64,000 nucleotides of DNA, taken from assembly GCA_008360955.1 (NCBI GenBank), contig LUCM01004636.1, positions 297,860-361,859 on the forward strand, in the 5' to 3' direction. Made by a program: the position numbers and the translations under genes. Positions 25,123 to 38,179 of the stretch are shown in pieces. Each line of letters begins with the position of its first letter. Position 1 is the stretch's first letter. The notes under the pieces were generated by a model that was not told the origin of the DNA, ran no database searches, and worked only from the letters and a program-made list of their open reading frames with translations. This DNA comes from Fasciolopsis buskii (taxonomy: Eukaryota > Platyhelminthes > Trematoda > Plagiorchiida > Fasciolidae).

Positions 25123-26495
25123 CTGTAATTAGGCTAACCAGGTCGCATGGTGTTAGTAAGACTTTTCGTCCAATAGCCCCGGCCACTCATTTTCTGTCCC
25201 GGTTGACTTCCAGATACTGGGGTCATAGTCTACCTGTCAAAAGTCACGTGCAAAAATTATGCATTCAGCGAAAGCAAATTCTACGCGAATTCACTAAGAT
25301 TTCCATCGAAATTCCTATTCGTCGCATTTAGCCGTACTTGTTTGTCAACCACATTTTTAAATCTGATTTTGACTTGAATGTATTCGCCCTCACACCAACG
25401 TCTATCATGTCAACCAGGTGGTCTAAATAGCTCACGTTTTGGCGGGAAATCTCGACACAACCTGACCCATTTCCTCATTTTTATTCATGCACTCCGCTCG
25501 ACCTTTCTGGTGATAAAACGGAATACATTTAGGTTTTGCAGTTTTATTACTTAAACTTGTGTCATGTTAAGGGTTGTACTAAATTCGAAATCCACAAAAT
25601 AGCTTGCCATGGTAAAATCGGAGAAAGCCATCCGACTGAAGTGTTCACATTTGATAAGTTTGAAGCGTAAAGAACTTGAGGCGATTTTCTTGTGATGCGG
25701 GTGGAGTGTGATTACAGTATGCGGGGGGAATGCCCCACAGCCGGTAGGATTCACTCCACAAGGTGGGAGAGAGACCTGCAATCGTGACCGTGATGCTTGG
25801 AATGGCAGAGAACCACATGAGGTCACATTCTGTCAGGTGTGATAACGAGCCGAGAAACAGTTAATCACTTTCGACCATCAAGGGGACTGGTGGATTTTGA
25901 ATTCGAACATCCGACCATTTTCGATTCTCAAACGCTAAATACACTTAGCGACGGACCGTGAGAAAGGGCAAGAGATGCCGCGCAAATTTGCAAGTTCGCA
26001 CTACCCCACTCCATAAACGAATCACCATTGGCTATTGGAGATTGTTAACTTTCATAAAGTGTTTCATAGTTTTGCATCATCGAGAACAAATGGGACAAAA
26101 GGGTAAATTTTAATGAAACGAGAAAAGTGTTCAGGCTTGTCGGACTTGCATGCGATCACCCCCGGCTGGAGAATAACTGGTGATCGCGAATCGCAATGTC
26201 TGAACAATAGCTCACAGTAGATACTGATCCGGTTTTTCTACTGGGTATAAACATTATAGACCCATTGTGAGTTGGCTACACTAATTCATTCCAAACAGCG
26301 TTATTTAATCTTCTGAGATGATTTCCGGTGCAACATGACAAACAGAAGAAAGTTTGGCGAATCATTGGACTCACATTAAGCACCGTGAGGCCAGTAACCT
26401 GGGGTCACCTTTTTTGTTTTATTGGTGAACTTTTCGTCGTTTCAACATGAGAAACCAATCTGTTACAACCACGAGAGACCGGAAAGCAACTCGGT
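25123..26495. other. Unassigned
   Basis: No recognised gene or element. A minus-strand frame at 25551-25826 shows no family resemblance. Confidence 0.5.
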
Positions 26496-26706
26496 TCCCT
26501 TCTAGATTGTCAAGTTTTCAGCTCTTTGCGAATAAAATTTGGTGATGGGGTTTGGGAGTAGGCACGACTGTTCAGAAGGTTTATTTAATCTTGAGTCCGG
26601 GACACTGTTCGGAAGAATGCATGGTTTCTTGATGTTTTTTGAGTGAAAGTACACGGAAGAAATAAGAAATGGACCGTACTAGCGGTCAACGGCTTGATCT
26701 GTTTTT

Positions 26707-26871
26707 CTTTTCTCTTTTACTTCCTTTAGTAATGAAACAACAATGTACATCATTTTTCAGGAAGGGGGCCGCGGCCAGCAGAGGGCTGCTAAGTGGCGAA
26801 ATGGGAGGATTCGAACCCGCGACCTTCACGTCCGAACGCCTCGACCTTATCCGTTTGGCCACCGCCTGCCA
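26707..26871 (-). mobile_element. SINE family A, minus-strand copy
   Basis: On the minus strand this reads a tRNA-like head (GGCGGTGGCCAAACGGATAAGG, shown here by position 26851-26871) with B box GGGTTCGAATCCTCCC, a body with GAGCAGCCCTCTGCTGGCCGC-like sequence, CCCCCTTCCTGAAAA and a tail TTTCATTACTAAAGGAAGTA. The frames at 26669-26908 (plus) and 26686-27031 (minus) are translations of it. Confidence 0.85.
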
Positions 26872-27164
26872 TGGATACCGAACGGTATGCACTGAGACCC
26901 TTAGTTGATTGGCGGATTTCGTAGGATTCACCGTAAGGTTTGACCGGGCTTAGTAACCCAACTGAAAACAAATAAAAACACTCAGGAAAATAACACTGAA
27001 CAGAAACATGATCAATCAAGAGATGGTCCAAGAGAACCAGTTTTGAAATCTAATGGGCGCTTCCATTTTCAATCTTCGAATGGATTGACAGAAAATACAG
27101 GACATTAAAAAGATTGGTTGCCAGGCAAGGAGTAAGAAACACAGAAACCACTGAATAGATATAT

Positions 27165-27285
27165 CGATTGACGATTAGACAGGAATAGATAGAAAGATAG
27201 AAATAGATAGATAAATAGATAGATCGGTGGATAGATAGATGGATAGATAGAAAGATGGGTTATTAGATATGTAGATAAACAGATG

Positions 27286-27378
<93 letters not shown>
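27165..27378. repeat. GATA tetranucleotide array
   Basis: Degenerate GATA units from about 27165 become a pure (GATA)n from about 27284 to the N gap. Confidence 0.95.
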
Positions 27379-27388
27379 NNNNNNNNNN
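27379..27388. other. Assembly gap (10 N)
   Basis: Ten Ns interrupt the GATA array and separate the two identical flanks. Confidence 1.
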
Positions 27389-28178
27389 TCCCTTCTAGAT
27401 TGTCAAGTTTTCAGCTCTTTGCGAATAAAATTTGGTGATGGGGTTTGGGAGTAGGCACGACTGTTCAGAAGGTTTATTTAATCTTGAGTCCGGGACACTG
27501 TTCGGAAGAATGCATGGTTTCTTGATGTTTTTTGAGTGAAAGTACACGGAAGAAATAAGAAATGGACCGTACTAGCGGTCAACGGCTTGATCTGTTTTTC
27601 TTTTCTCTTTTACTTCCTTTAGTAATGAAACAACAATGTACATCATTTTTCAGGAAGGGGGCCGCGGCCAGCAGAGGGCTGCTAAGTGGCGAAATGGGAG
27701 GATTCGAACCCGCGACCTTCACGTCCGAACGCCTCGACCTTATCCGTTTGGCCACCGCCTGCCATGGATACCGAACGGTATGCACTGAGACCCTTAGTTG
27801 ATTGGCGGATTTCGTAGGATTCACCGTAAGGTTTGACCGGGCTTAGTAACCCAACTGAAAACAAATAAAAACACTCAGGAAAATAACACTGAACAGAAAC
27901 ATGATCAATCAAGAGATGGTCCAAGAGAACCAGTTTTGAAATCTAATGGGCGCTTCCATTTTCAATCTTCGAATGGATTGACAGAAAATACAGGACATTA
28001 AAAAGATTGGTTGCCAGGCAAGGAGTAAGAAACACAGAAACCACTGAATAGATATATCGATTGACGATTAGACAGGAATAGATAGAAAGATAGAAATAGA
28101 TAGATAAATAGATAGATCGGTGGATAGATAGATGGATAGATAGAAAGATGGGTTATTAGATATGTAGATAAACAGATG

Positions 28179-28242
<64 letters not shown>

Positions 28243-28262
28243 GATAGATAGATAGACTGGGT
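27389..28262. repeat. Right copy of gap-flanking duplication
   Basis: Repeats 26496 onward at an offset of 893 and continues through the GATA array into single-copy sequence after about 28255. Array length and one GATAAATA interruption differ from the left copy. Confidence 0.9.
27600..27764 (-). mobile_element. SINE family A, copy inside the right duplicate
   Basis: Identical to 26707-26871. If the duplication is an assembly artefact, this is the same genomic SINE seen twice. Confidence 0.85.
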
Positions 28263-28340
28263 GGTTGATTGATTGACTGATCGACTGACTGTTTGACAGC
28301 CTGGTCAGCTGATTGTTAGACAGATAAATTGATGGATACA
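28058..28340. repeat. GATA array grading into degenerate tetranucleotides
   Basis: GATA units to about 28255, then GATT, GACT and related four-base units to about 28340. A minus-strand frame here (repeated YLSI) is only a translation of the array. Confidence 0.9.
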
Positions 28341-31300
28341 TTCAAGAGTCAGTTTGTTGAAGTGACATGGATAAACCAAAATGTCACCGTATATTCCACG
28401 ATGAGGTTCGCAGTGTTTTTGTTAGTCCTATAAACAAATTAAAATCTTTTTCTTTCACACCTTCCTTATCATTTTATTCGATAATCCAGAAAAACGAATT
28501 TTCACACCGATATTTTGTTTACGAAAATGTCCCCATGTCTTTTCTATTTTTAGTAATTCACACTATTGTGCATCCAACCCGCCTGTTTTCTTGTTCCTCA
28601 CTACCCGGAGAATTGCTTGCACAAACATGATGTTGGTAGTGTGCACGCCCAAATGTTTTTTATGCTAACTGACAGATGTGTCGATGTTTGAACACTCTGC
28701 AGGTGGTCATTGAGTGACATGTACAAACCACGAATTTTCGGACAAAATAGTCGATCGGTAATCGGATTTGAGATCCCGATCCCTTTTGTTCCCGTCCTCG
28801 TACGTCATTCATTTGTCCAACCATGATCGAGGATGTGCGTACCACAGATGTTGCGATGTTGTGGAACGTGGTCAACTGAACATTGGCAGGAAAACTGCAG
28901 ATGATGAAGCTGATGAAGTTGACTTTCAATGGTCAGACATGGTAGACGTAATTACAATAGGCCGGATAATTCCCACAAAGACTAATTTTAGGAGTGTTTG
29001 TCTTGTGCTTCTAATTGCGATTTGTTTCTGATCATCAAGATGATTCCAAAAATGGAATCGGAACACGCGCTTACGATAAAGATGTTTGGGACAGTTAATT
29101 CCTGTTCACCATGTTACCGAATATGTTTGGAAAGTAGATAACTTGCTGGGAGTAAGCTATTGGTAACTTGACTCAAATATTCTGCCTTGGAGTCGTGTCC
29201 TAATTCCACTGTCAGGCATATCACGGTTCATCCCAAACATCTACAATTCCATGGTCTTCAATCGTGTGCATCAAAGCTTACCAGATCGCTTCCTTGTGTA
29301 GACGGACTTAATGAAAATTACTTAATCCAAATATATGATATTTGATTATCTAATTGCTTGGTGGTCGGACCATTTAATAAATTCCTTTGAAATGTGTAAA
29401 TCTTCCTGGCCTACTGCGTCCTCTGTTTGCAGCCACGGGCAATGGATACAACAAATGAGTAGTAATTGGTGAAATCACAAACTGCGACCATTTACTAAAA
29501 ACTTCAGTTCAGTCCAACACAGACAGACTTGCTCTTCCATCGAGTTTCCATTGTAACTGCTACTAGGCACACGTCACAGTTTACCATCACGCACGTTCTA
29601 GTTTAACTGAGTATCTTTCGGTATTTCTACTTAATATTTAGGTAGAAGAAGAAACTGAACAAAAACAAGTGGCTCATGATCCCCGCCCTCACGGTTTACT
29701 TTCGACCGCGAGTTGTAGAATAATTCCCGATTCCTTACTGCAACGTGGCATGGCCTGAATTGACAGCACGTATGCCTTCCCTATTTCTGGCACCGCACGT
29801 CCAGAACGATTTTGTTGAATTTCTCACATTCCGCAAAGTGACAGTCTCAATAAGAATACACGGAATGGGCGATTGGGATGGATCGAAAAATTCCCTTATC
29901 TGTGTTCCCAAGGTTCTGTTACTCATACGGTGTGAAGGAGCGTGAGCAGATATTATGAATTTGTATGCAGGTTTCTCTTGTTATGTTTGTTGCTAGACTG
30001 TACTAGGGCTAGACGAACATGCACGAACTTGAATGCCTAGATAGACGCGTCTGAGTAAGAAAAACAAAATGTTACAGGAGCAAGAGATTTTCATAAAAGA
30101 TTTTGAGAGTACTAGGATTTATCCACGATTGTATTCAGAAAAAAGATAATAAACTAGTATGCCCAATAAAAAACCATTATTTCATCAAGCATTCTAACCA
30201 CCATTACGCTTGTTTTAATGACTAAGCGTATTTCCTAATTGGGATAAAGTGAGTTAACTGGGTCTAATAAGCATTGCTAATCACGAATAGAAAAAGTCCA
30301 TTTAGAAAGTATCTTGATTTTTCTCAAATTTGACCCAGATTCAAGGTCACTTGGGCGGAGCGCATTAGTCACTTACGCTGTTATTACGGCATGGAATCAG
30401 TGAGCGAGAAACTGCGAAATACATAATGTGTTGATTTAAAGGCGCTGGTCGATTTAAAATTTTGGTGTTCAGTCTTTTCCAGCCTTTTTAACTAAGCAAC
30501 AAAATGAACGAATGGACAATTCCAAAAGGATGTCTCTGAAGAAGGAAACCAATGACATCTGGGAGTGACCATGGAGTTACTTATATTCATGTTAAAGATG
30601 CACAAGAGAAGTTCTCTAATTTTGACGCAGACTATTACAGGTACTTCATTCGCCATTTTCCGGATATAGTTGACCTATTTTTGGACTCTCACAGTATTAA
30701 CAGTTATTAAGTAAAGATTAATCGTGTTAGAAAACAGGGAACATAATTATCCTAAGCACTGACAGAAGTTGCTGATTGCCTTAATCTGGCACCCGATTTA
30801 TTTTGTCGATGGTACATGGTGTGTGGTGATGTGCAGAACAATCAGAAAATTGACATTTATGAAAGAGAATTCTCTTAAGAAGTTATCTCACTTTCATATT
30901 ACCGTCCAAGTTGTTTTCTCTTACATGAATAAAGCAAGAAAAGCTTTACAAACAGATAAGACAAGAATTTACTGAGGATAGAGGAAGCTTTGTTGGTGTG
31001 GTAACCCAGCTATTCCCTTGATTTTCGGAAAGTAGCCAGAATAAAAAAATGGCAGAGTCTGCAGAAGAAGCTCCGCTTTTTTACTCTGTTAGAATTTAGT
31101 AAACGTTTTACCGAATAGGATGGTTTTCTCCCAGATTGACGTGAAAGCACACTTGGGCCCAGATTATGATTCATACAAAAATATATCAAGGTCTGAATCT
31201 TGATCCCATCCAAAATACGTTTAGTGTCTTGAACTGATAAGTTGATGAGCAACCCAGTCAGTGGATACTGACTTGGAAATTTCGAACCTTCTCGAAGTAG

Positions 31301-33660
31301 GAGGTGAAAAAATGTGCCACAATGAAGTTTCTGCATGTCCCATTAAAATACTCATCAACTACCATTGTTTGTTGATGCTGGCGTTCTAGCATAACATGGC
31401 TCAAGTTGTTGTGAATACATCTCGACTTGTTCTCTCTAGCGCGTTCATACTAGCCCATGATTAAGATGTGTACACGGTGACGCAAATAGGGTATCGACTA
31501 AATTGGTCACCAGATAATTCCATGGTTTGTGGCTTATTGTCGGAAAGATCCGCCAGTTTTGAGAGAATAGAAAAAATACAAATCCATTCCTTAGGTTCTC
31601 ATACAGTTACCTAATGAAGCGGGAACTGTTCATATGACACTTGTTTCATGAATTTTAGCGAGACTTATATTCTTGACTTTCCATCGCTTTAATGGCAGTA
31701 TGGATTAAAATGATCTGCTAAATTGGAGAATATTTTGTGACGGGTGGAATAAAATCGATAAACAACTCAACGAAGAAGTCTACAAATTTGGGATAAATGT
31801 CCAAAAGGACCATCACGGAAAATTTGGTCACACCCGGCCACTAGTTTGCAAATGTACTGTAATCCCCAAGTCATGGATTGACTTGGGACTAATTTTTGGG
31901 CATCCTTGGTGATTTTCCTATTTCCAGCCCAGAGTTCACAGTGTCTTCTAGTCCACGAGGCTGTCAGAAGGAGTCGATGCTGTTCTATTATCGATCCTTT
32001 GATTTTTATTTGTTCAGAAGCTAAAACGATTCATTGGAACCGGTTCACACACTAACGTCAAAATGTGGATGGCATGGAAATTGTGTGTATCAGTGTAACG
32101 AACGTACTGATCGTGTTATCCATTTCAAAGTTGTGCTCATCCGTTATTTTGTTCTATTGTACTCTGTAGCAGTGGAAGATTACAGGTTCGATTAAGTCTT
32201 CATTGTGCACTATTCAGCTGACATATTATACATTTCGGGAGGCAAGGTGTCATGAATATTCCCTTGCGTGTGATGGGTGCTACCTATAATCACACGTTTA
32301 TTGTTAAGGTTTTAGGATAACCACCCATCGCTTTCATTGTGCCTGAGACCAAGGGTTCTTCTGCAGCACTTTCGTGAGTTTCTAGTTCACCTGACACGAC
32401 CAATTTTTGTAAGTAACAATTTAATGTGAGTTGCAAAATGGTATCTGCAGTCTTATTGTTATTATCGTTATTATCATCAATATTATTACCAATATTATTA
32501 TCAATATTACGTATTATGGCGAATGGTGATGCGAAATCTTTTCGGAGGTCACTGAAACTAGACAGTAAATTTAATCGAATCTGGGAAACTGCAAGTCATG
32601 GTAAGTGAAAAAAGCAGTGATTTGGGGAACGTTAGCTGCTTGAATCGCCAAAGCCACTTTGGAAGTAATTTTTAAGTTCACATTGTATTCACATCGTCAA
32701 TTCCGTGAGGCTATTCAGCACTAAACATTACTGTTGATTTGAAGTTCACACACTAGATTGTTCTCGTGACATGATACTAATCAACAACTTATAAAAACCA
32801 CACTGTTTAATCGTAAATTTGCCATGACGTTTATTCACATTTTTGATCTTAATCGTATGACGGATTGTTTTATGTCGAAACCGACCTCTGTTAGCTCAAA
32901 ACTGAAATTGACTAGGCCTATGTGCGATCAAAGTTCGCGGTTACTTGAAATCTTAGACTAAGTTTGATTCATGTGGATTGGTAAGAATCCACCACTTAAT
33001 GGTCATATTTAATCTCGAGCAATTCTTATAAGGAAGTCACAACACTTATTCTTTCCGGGTGCATGTTTGTAATTCCGCCCCCGTAGCTACCAGCTCAAAT
33101 CCACTAGGGGTCAACCATAATCAAAGTAGTTGCACCCAAGGTGGAACGTTTTTTGTCGAAAATTTGCTCTATTCACTCTGATTTGATCTTCTGGTCCCGG
33201 TGATAATGATAACACATGCTCCGTACACGTGAAGCATCCCACAAGCATGAACCCAACATGATCTTACAATCAGCTCCACGGATATGGTATGTTCATGTAC
33301 CTCCGTGTACGGTCATTTGTACTGGTAATTTAAACACAAACTTCAAAACTATCCTATGGTAAAAATCAGCCCTAAAATTGGTGTGCGGAAGCACTAATGT
33401 TACGAGTGGTTCCGGTTGTCCTTGGTAAACTTGGCAAAATGGAATTTACACTGGGGGTAAAATAAATCACTTCTGATCTATAAACATTTATTGACCAGAA
33501 GGTTTGTAAATTCGATCCCCATGCTGTAACCGGTAAGATGAGCATGTGAAAAAGATACAGGTGCATCAGTCTATCACTTCGGCTTGAGTCAGCAAAATGA
33601 AACATGTCATTGTTTGTGCATTCTCATGTACAACTATTTGAGTTCTTGTAAATCGGTCGG
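28341..33660. other. 5.3 kb without a recognisable gene
   Basis: Short frames only. A TTATTA/ATTATT-rich patch lies at about 32455-32515 and encodes a Leu/Ile-rich run at 32426-32608, which is a simple-sequence effect. No transposon domain recognised. Confidence 0.5.
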
Positions 33661-33663
33661 ATA

Positions 33664-33970
33664 GCCAGTCAGTCAGTTAGTCAACCACCAGTATCAGTCA
33701 CTAAAGTTAGCCAGTCAAAAAGCCCAGCCAGCAATTCACCAAAGCAACCAGTCAGTCTTTACGTCAGTCACTCCGTCCAGTAGTCACCAAAGTCAGTCAG
33801 TCAGCCGGTCAGTCAAGTACCCAAGCAATCAGTCAATCACCAAATTCTCTAAGTCGGTCACCCTCTCGGTAGAAAGAGTCAAAGTGCAAGTCCGTCAACA
33901 AGTCATCAAGGTCTGTCAGTTACTGCGTCAGTCAGTCAGTGAGTCAATCAGTCAGTCCGTTAGTTGTCTC
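33664..33970. repeat. Degenerate CAGT/GTCA tetranucleotide array
   Basis: Units of GTCA/CAGT recur with substitutions and short spacers across about 300 bases. The open frame 33884-34240 begins inside it, and its SVSESISQSVS start is a by-product of the array. Confidence 0.85.
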
Positions 33971-35094
33971 GTTGACGTTTGGGTGAGTCCGCTTGCCCAC
34001 AAATTCATTCCGTCGTTGACTCACTTAACCGTGTTGTGTAAATCGCTTACAAAGCCCCCCAGATCATCCATGCAATTAAGCAGTCGACCACTCAGCGACA
34101 TCGAGAACCAGTTGAGAAATTTCAACTATTTGTCTAATGCTCAATTGGCAGGTTCAGTCGAAAGCAATAAACTTCACCTTTTAGGAGAATCCTATCAGCT
34201 CTCTTGGTTCACCACACGGGACGATGAAAACCCTCAGTAGTTCTTAGGACCACGAATCCGTAGAGCATCAGTGGATGAACAACGGAGAAACTGGGAACCT
34301 ATCTTGAGAAAGAAGTTTCCGCGTCAGAAATTGACTATTTTTATAGACGATATTGGATATGGAGTAGTAAACTATCATCCCTAGAATTGTAATCAAGCGT
34401 CTTCTGTTGATAAACAGAGAGCACCTACGATGCCTGCAAAATGAACTGTACTTAGATCAACATTCAGTGTAACTCAGTCTGGTGCACATTACTCTACACA
34501 GCCTTTCGTGTGTTGAATCTACTGCGGTTCACCGGTGCGCTTCCTTATCAGATTTTCCACCCAAGGTGAAACAGAACAAACCCCTTCTAACAATGGAGTG
34601 TCTGAAGAGACGGACCCAGGTATCGGCGTAACGGGGAAGTGTAGAGCTGTTTCACACCTTTGTTTATAATTAATGCATAACACTTTCCAGGAACGATGTT
34701 GGGCAGGGATGCTTCAACCAGCAGAATCACGATGAAGGCGCCACCGATGAAGAGACGGCATCGGTGAGCTCGGTTGTAACGGGAGACGCGTCAAGGTTTA
34801 GTATCTCTTTAGCAAAACAATCGTTTCCGGCAGCGGCATTTCACATAAGGCAACAGTATAGGCTTGGATCTCAAAAGGTTCTTTTCTTGGCTATTACGTC
34901 ACGGCGGCCAATAGAAGTGAAAGAAAAATTATAAAATCATAAGTAACAGGAAATGTAGGAAACAAGTAGTTCGAACATACGAATACCACTGACTGTTGCA
35001 TTTATCCTTATAGCCTGTCATCTCACACTATGAAGTTTGGAGCTCTCGTAGATCCCAACTTGATAATTTCACTCAGAAGAGCACACTAGTTGTG
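33971..35094. other. Unassigned
   Basis: The tail of a plus frame to 34240 and no recognised element. Confidence 0.5.
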
Positions 35095-35475
35095 ATTTTC
35101 CTACCTTCTCGCCATGCCTTGGACATACCAAATTCACCCATCCCTTTACATCTCCTTATACATTCCTATCCACCACTGCTCCCGGTCACTTCTCAAACTC
35201 CTAGTCAGTTGGCATCTCAGAGATCTGGGCGCCTCATTATGTGTTATATCCGGGGAATGAATCTGCGGACATGTAGCATAGCTACTGAGGTCAAGTGTCT
35301 ATCCATTGTTTCTGGGGCTTATGTGACAAGCAGTCCTGCGTGGTAGTTGCTACTCAATGCAAGGTTTCTTTGGTCTGCTCATAACGTCAGCTCGGATCCC
35401 AGGACTTTTGGTTAGACAACCACCACAGTGAGAATTCCAGCTGAAACTGCAGTTGTCGATTATCATCTGGAGTCA
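35095..35475 (-). mobile_element. LINE fragment, second copy of endonuclease-RT linker
   Basis: The minus strand gives QLTPDDNRQLQF, then after frame shifts SRPKKPCIE, LSSYATCPQIHSPD and LRCQLTRSLRSDREQWWIG. These line up in order with the 18815-19195 fragment and with the linker region of fluke non-LTR elements. Stops and shifts show it is dead. Confidence 0.6.
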
Positions 35476-35959
35476 GCTGTGCCGGTTAAGTGTCTTTGTG
35501 CTGGTGTGACCACGGACTAGGCAAAAACAATGGCGAGATCGTACATTTCATTACCAGTCAAACGGACATCGTCAACCACTGTGTGTAATTGGTGATTCTC
35601 CTCTCTGTTTACGGGTGTAACAAGCACCGGGCAAATGATCTTCGAAGGAGTTGCGTAACAGACCTGCAAAGTACAGAAACAGAAAAACCAACGTGAGCCA
35701 AATCTCGGTAACCGTATCAGCAAGTGTCAACCGCAACCAAACCGTTAAGGTGATCTGTATTGGGAAATCAGCAAGCTATTTACAACCCTCAGCAAGCCCC
35801 ATATACTTCACAGCTACTTCCACCAGAAAATATAGCTGGTTGTTTAGTGCCATGTTGGTTTCATATCTCCTAGCTAATAGAAGCACGCGGTTTTCCTTAC
35901 CAATGATTTCGTTGATACCCAGTGCTCTCTAGTGTTCCCCCCAAGACTGACCTGTGTCG

Positions 35960-36380
35960 CATAATTGACATTGCAGAACGGGCATTCTCAAAATTTCTTA
36001 ATGGATCGCTTGGACAATGTACCAGCATTTGCATGTCGCTTGCTCTCACGGTACTCCGTCACGAACTGAAAATTCTGTATCTGTTCTTGTCATTGCGTGA
36101 TTTGTCCTTGCGAAACCTTGAATGAATGTAGCTGAATTAACGAGTGATGATCAGTGCCTATGGATGTCTCTTCACGAATGTCTCCAAAGCCAGCATTTCT
36201 TTTCTGGCAGTGCAGTGATTTCTTTCTTTTCTGGATAATGTTTTGCTGTTTACGACCGTCCGCTCCTACCTGCGACATGACTCCGCTTATAGGGTACTTG
36301 CGTGAGTTAACGTTCAAAATGAACTCCCTCGCATTCTTGAGTAGGTCCGGTACAGCCCAGACCAGTGATGAACACAGCAC
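35960..36380 (-). pseudogene. Gypsy RNase H and connection fragment
   Basis: The minus-strand frame contains AVPDLLKNAREFILNV, then KYPISGVMSQVGADGR, a degraded centre, and GTDHHSLIQLHSFKVSQGQI. This is the order seen in Ty3/gypsy RNase H (first Asp strand, the central domain, then the TDH motif). After a shift, FQFVTEYRESKRHANAGTLS matches the conserved HANADALSR segment that closes the domain. Key first-strand acidic residues are altered (LNV in place of a catalytic Asp). Confidence 0.7.
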
Positions 36381-36423
36381 TGGAAGTAGGTGTTAAAAGT
36401 CCTTTTCTCGTTTTCCATTCAAA

Positions 36424-36870
36424 CTAAATTGGGCATCCTTCCACCATAGATCGTTTAGCTGTCTCGCCAACGCCCTGACGAACTTGCGATAATATGATAC
36501 AAGGGCAGAGCAAGCTTCTCAGGTCCGTCGTGCAAGTTAGAGTGGACCAGCTGAGAGTTTGTTCTATCTTGTTGTCCAGAAAGCTCACTCCAGTGCAGAA
36601 GAATTTACACTTGGTTGGTTTCACTTTAAACCCAAGTTCATTGATTCGTCCCAATATCAGCACCTGGTTCTTCAAGTGTTCGTCTATGGTTCTCCTGTAG
36701 ACCAGGACGTCGTCAGTGCATACTGTGCACTTTGACGGAATTAATCCTTACAAAGTGAGATTCACTAATCTAAGAAACTTGACAGGGGCATTTGTCAGAC
36801 CAACAGACAGTCTGAAACTCATACAGGCCTGAAGGAATCCCAGACGAGGTCTGTTCTAAACTTCTGGGTC
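36424..36870 (-). pseudogene. Gypsy reverse transcriptase fragment
   Basis: The minus strand reads SVGLTNAPVKFLRLVN, then TVCTDDVLVYRRTIDEHLKN, then INELGFKVKPTKCKFF and VSFLDNKI. This is the palm-to-thumb part of a Ty3/gypsy reverse transcriptase. The catalytic box, normally YLDD/YVDD-like, reads CTDD, so the aromatic residue is lost. An in-frame stop lies before GLIPSKC. Further upstream, weaker matches reach about 37100. Confidence 0.8.
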
Positions 36871-37695
36871 CCAGATGGATTCCCAATCCCCTGAAGTCAG
36901 AACCAAAGTGATGAAATATTTCGCACCCCACAGAGCATCAAATAAGTCCTTCCTATTTGGCGGTGAAAAGAATCCTATTTGCTCACGAAGTTCAGCTCCC
37001 CGTTCCAACCTCATTGTGGCAATTTACAATCCCTCTTCCAAAATAACATTACTGGCGCAGCTCATAGGACCTGTGACGGTTGCATTCTGTTGTTTCTCAA
37101 CATGTCCTCAGTAATTTATCTGACTTCTGCTTGATAATGTACCGACACACTTCTAGGAGCTGACTTGTTGAGTTCCGCTTTCTATTTATCGATGCAGTAT
37201 ATGATGACACCTGTTCCTCCCAGTTTCTCGCTGTCCCGCATGATCGATTCCGCAAGTTCATTGCTTTCTTCAGTAGATTCACTATTTTTCAATACTCCTC
37301 TAGGCCGTCGTTTGCGCACGCTCTCAGACATCTCTGACGCACAAATGTAGAACTCCTTAGTCCTTCCCGTCTCGTTTTCCGCATGACTTCGGTGGACGTG
37401 CAACGTCCTGCTCGCCAAATCTATGACATTCACACTTCTTTAGGATACTGTGACCGATTGTGAAATCATTTGAAAGCATCTCTCACCACTATTATTGGGT
37501 GATGGAAAACGAGTTTATCCAGTTCTAGAGCCATCATCAAGAACCTCATCTCATATAGCTCCATTCTACTAACAGTAGACATCACAAACTCGCATGGTAA
37601 TAATTCGACATTATTCCAGCATCGCACTGTAGCAGCATTCGCAAGGCTCCGTTTTGCTCCGGTCCCTAACAGACAACGGTTTTGGGTCATCTTTA

Positions 37696-37872
37696 ATCTT
37701 TTGTCTTTTACTTTCCTTATTAATGAAACAACAGTGTACATCAACTTTCAGGAAGGGGGCCGCGGCCAGCAGAGGGCTCCCAAGTGGGGAAGTTGACCAA
37801 CGGTGGGAGCATTCGAACCCGTGACCTTCACGTCCAAACGCCAGGACCTTGTTCGTTTGGCCACCGCCGGCC
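37696..37872 (-). mobile_element. SINE family A inserted in the gypsy element
   Basis: A near-complete copy on the minus strand: head CCGGCGGTGGCCAAACGAAC (37851-37871), B box, the shared body with GGTCAACTTCCCCACTTGGG, and a tail ending ACTTTCCTTATTAATGAAAC on the plus strand. It has the same orientation as its host. Confidence 0.85.
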
Positions 37873-38179
37873 AAATGAACTATGACAGCAGGGGTGGTAG
37901 ACCGCTTTGTGAGACCTGTTGGGAATTCTGTTCTAATCATTCCGCGTCTCAGTCAGCCTCTCCACTCTCGGCTTAATCTTCTACGTTGGTGATTCCAGAA
38001 TTTTTTCCGGAGTCCGGGACGCTAAATCTTTTTTCGATTTCACCGGGCTATCTTACTCGGTGTCCCTCAGCAGCCGGAGTCCTTCGAGCATTATGCTTGA
38101 CTCCGGAATACACAGCACTTGGTTTCCGGAGTCCAACATATCGAAGTTTTGAGGCTTTCCGCTGCCTCCACAAACTTCC

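Larger units (their letters stand above)
26496..27378. repeat. Left copy of gap-flanking duplication
   Basis: Every base I compared in 26496 to about 27334 is repeated at an offset of exactly 893 (27389 onward), including the SINE and the start of the GATA array. The copy ends inside the array at a run of ten Ns. Perfect identity with the break in a microsatellite points to an assembly join and not an old duplication. Confidence 0.9.

Noticed and set aside
26669..27031. Plus and minus open frames of about 80 codons, repeated at 27562-27924
   Set aside because: They are translations of the family A SINE and its flank; the repetition comes from the gap duplication.
26496..28262. CRISPR array or tandem gene repeat
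   Set aside because: There are two copies only, joined by an N gap in a microsatellite; no regular spacers occur anywhere in the window.
28156..28341. Minus frame with repeated YLSI
   Set aside because: Translation of the GATA array.
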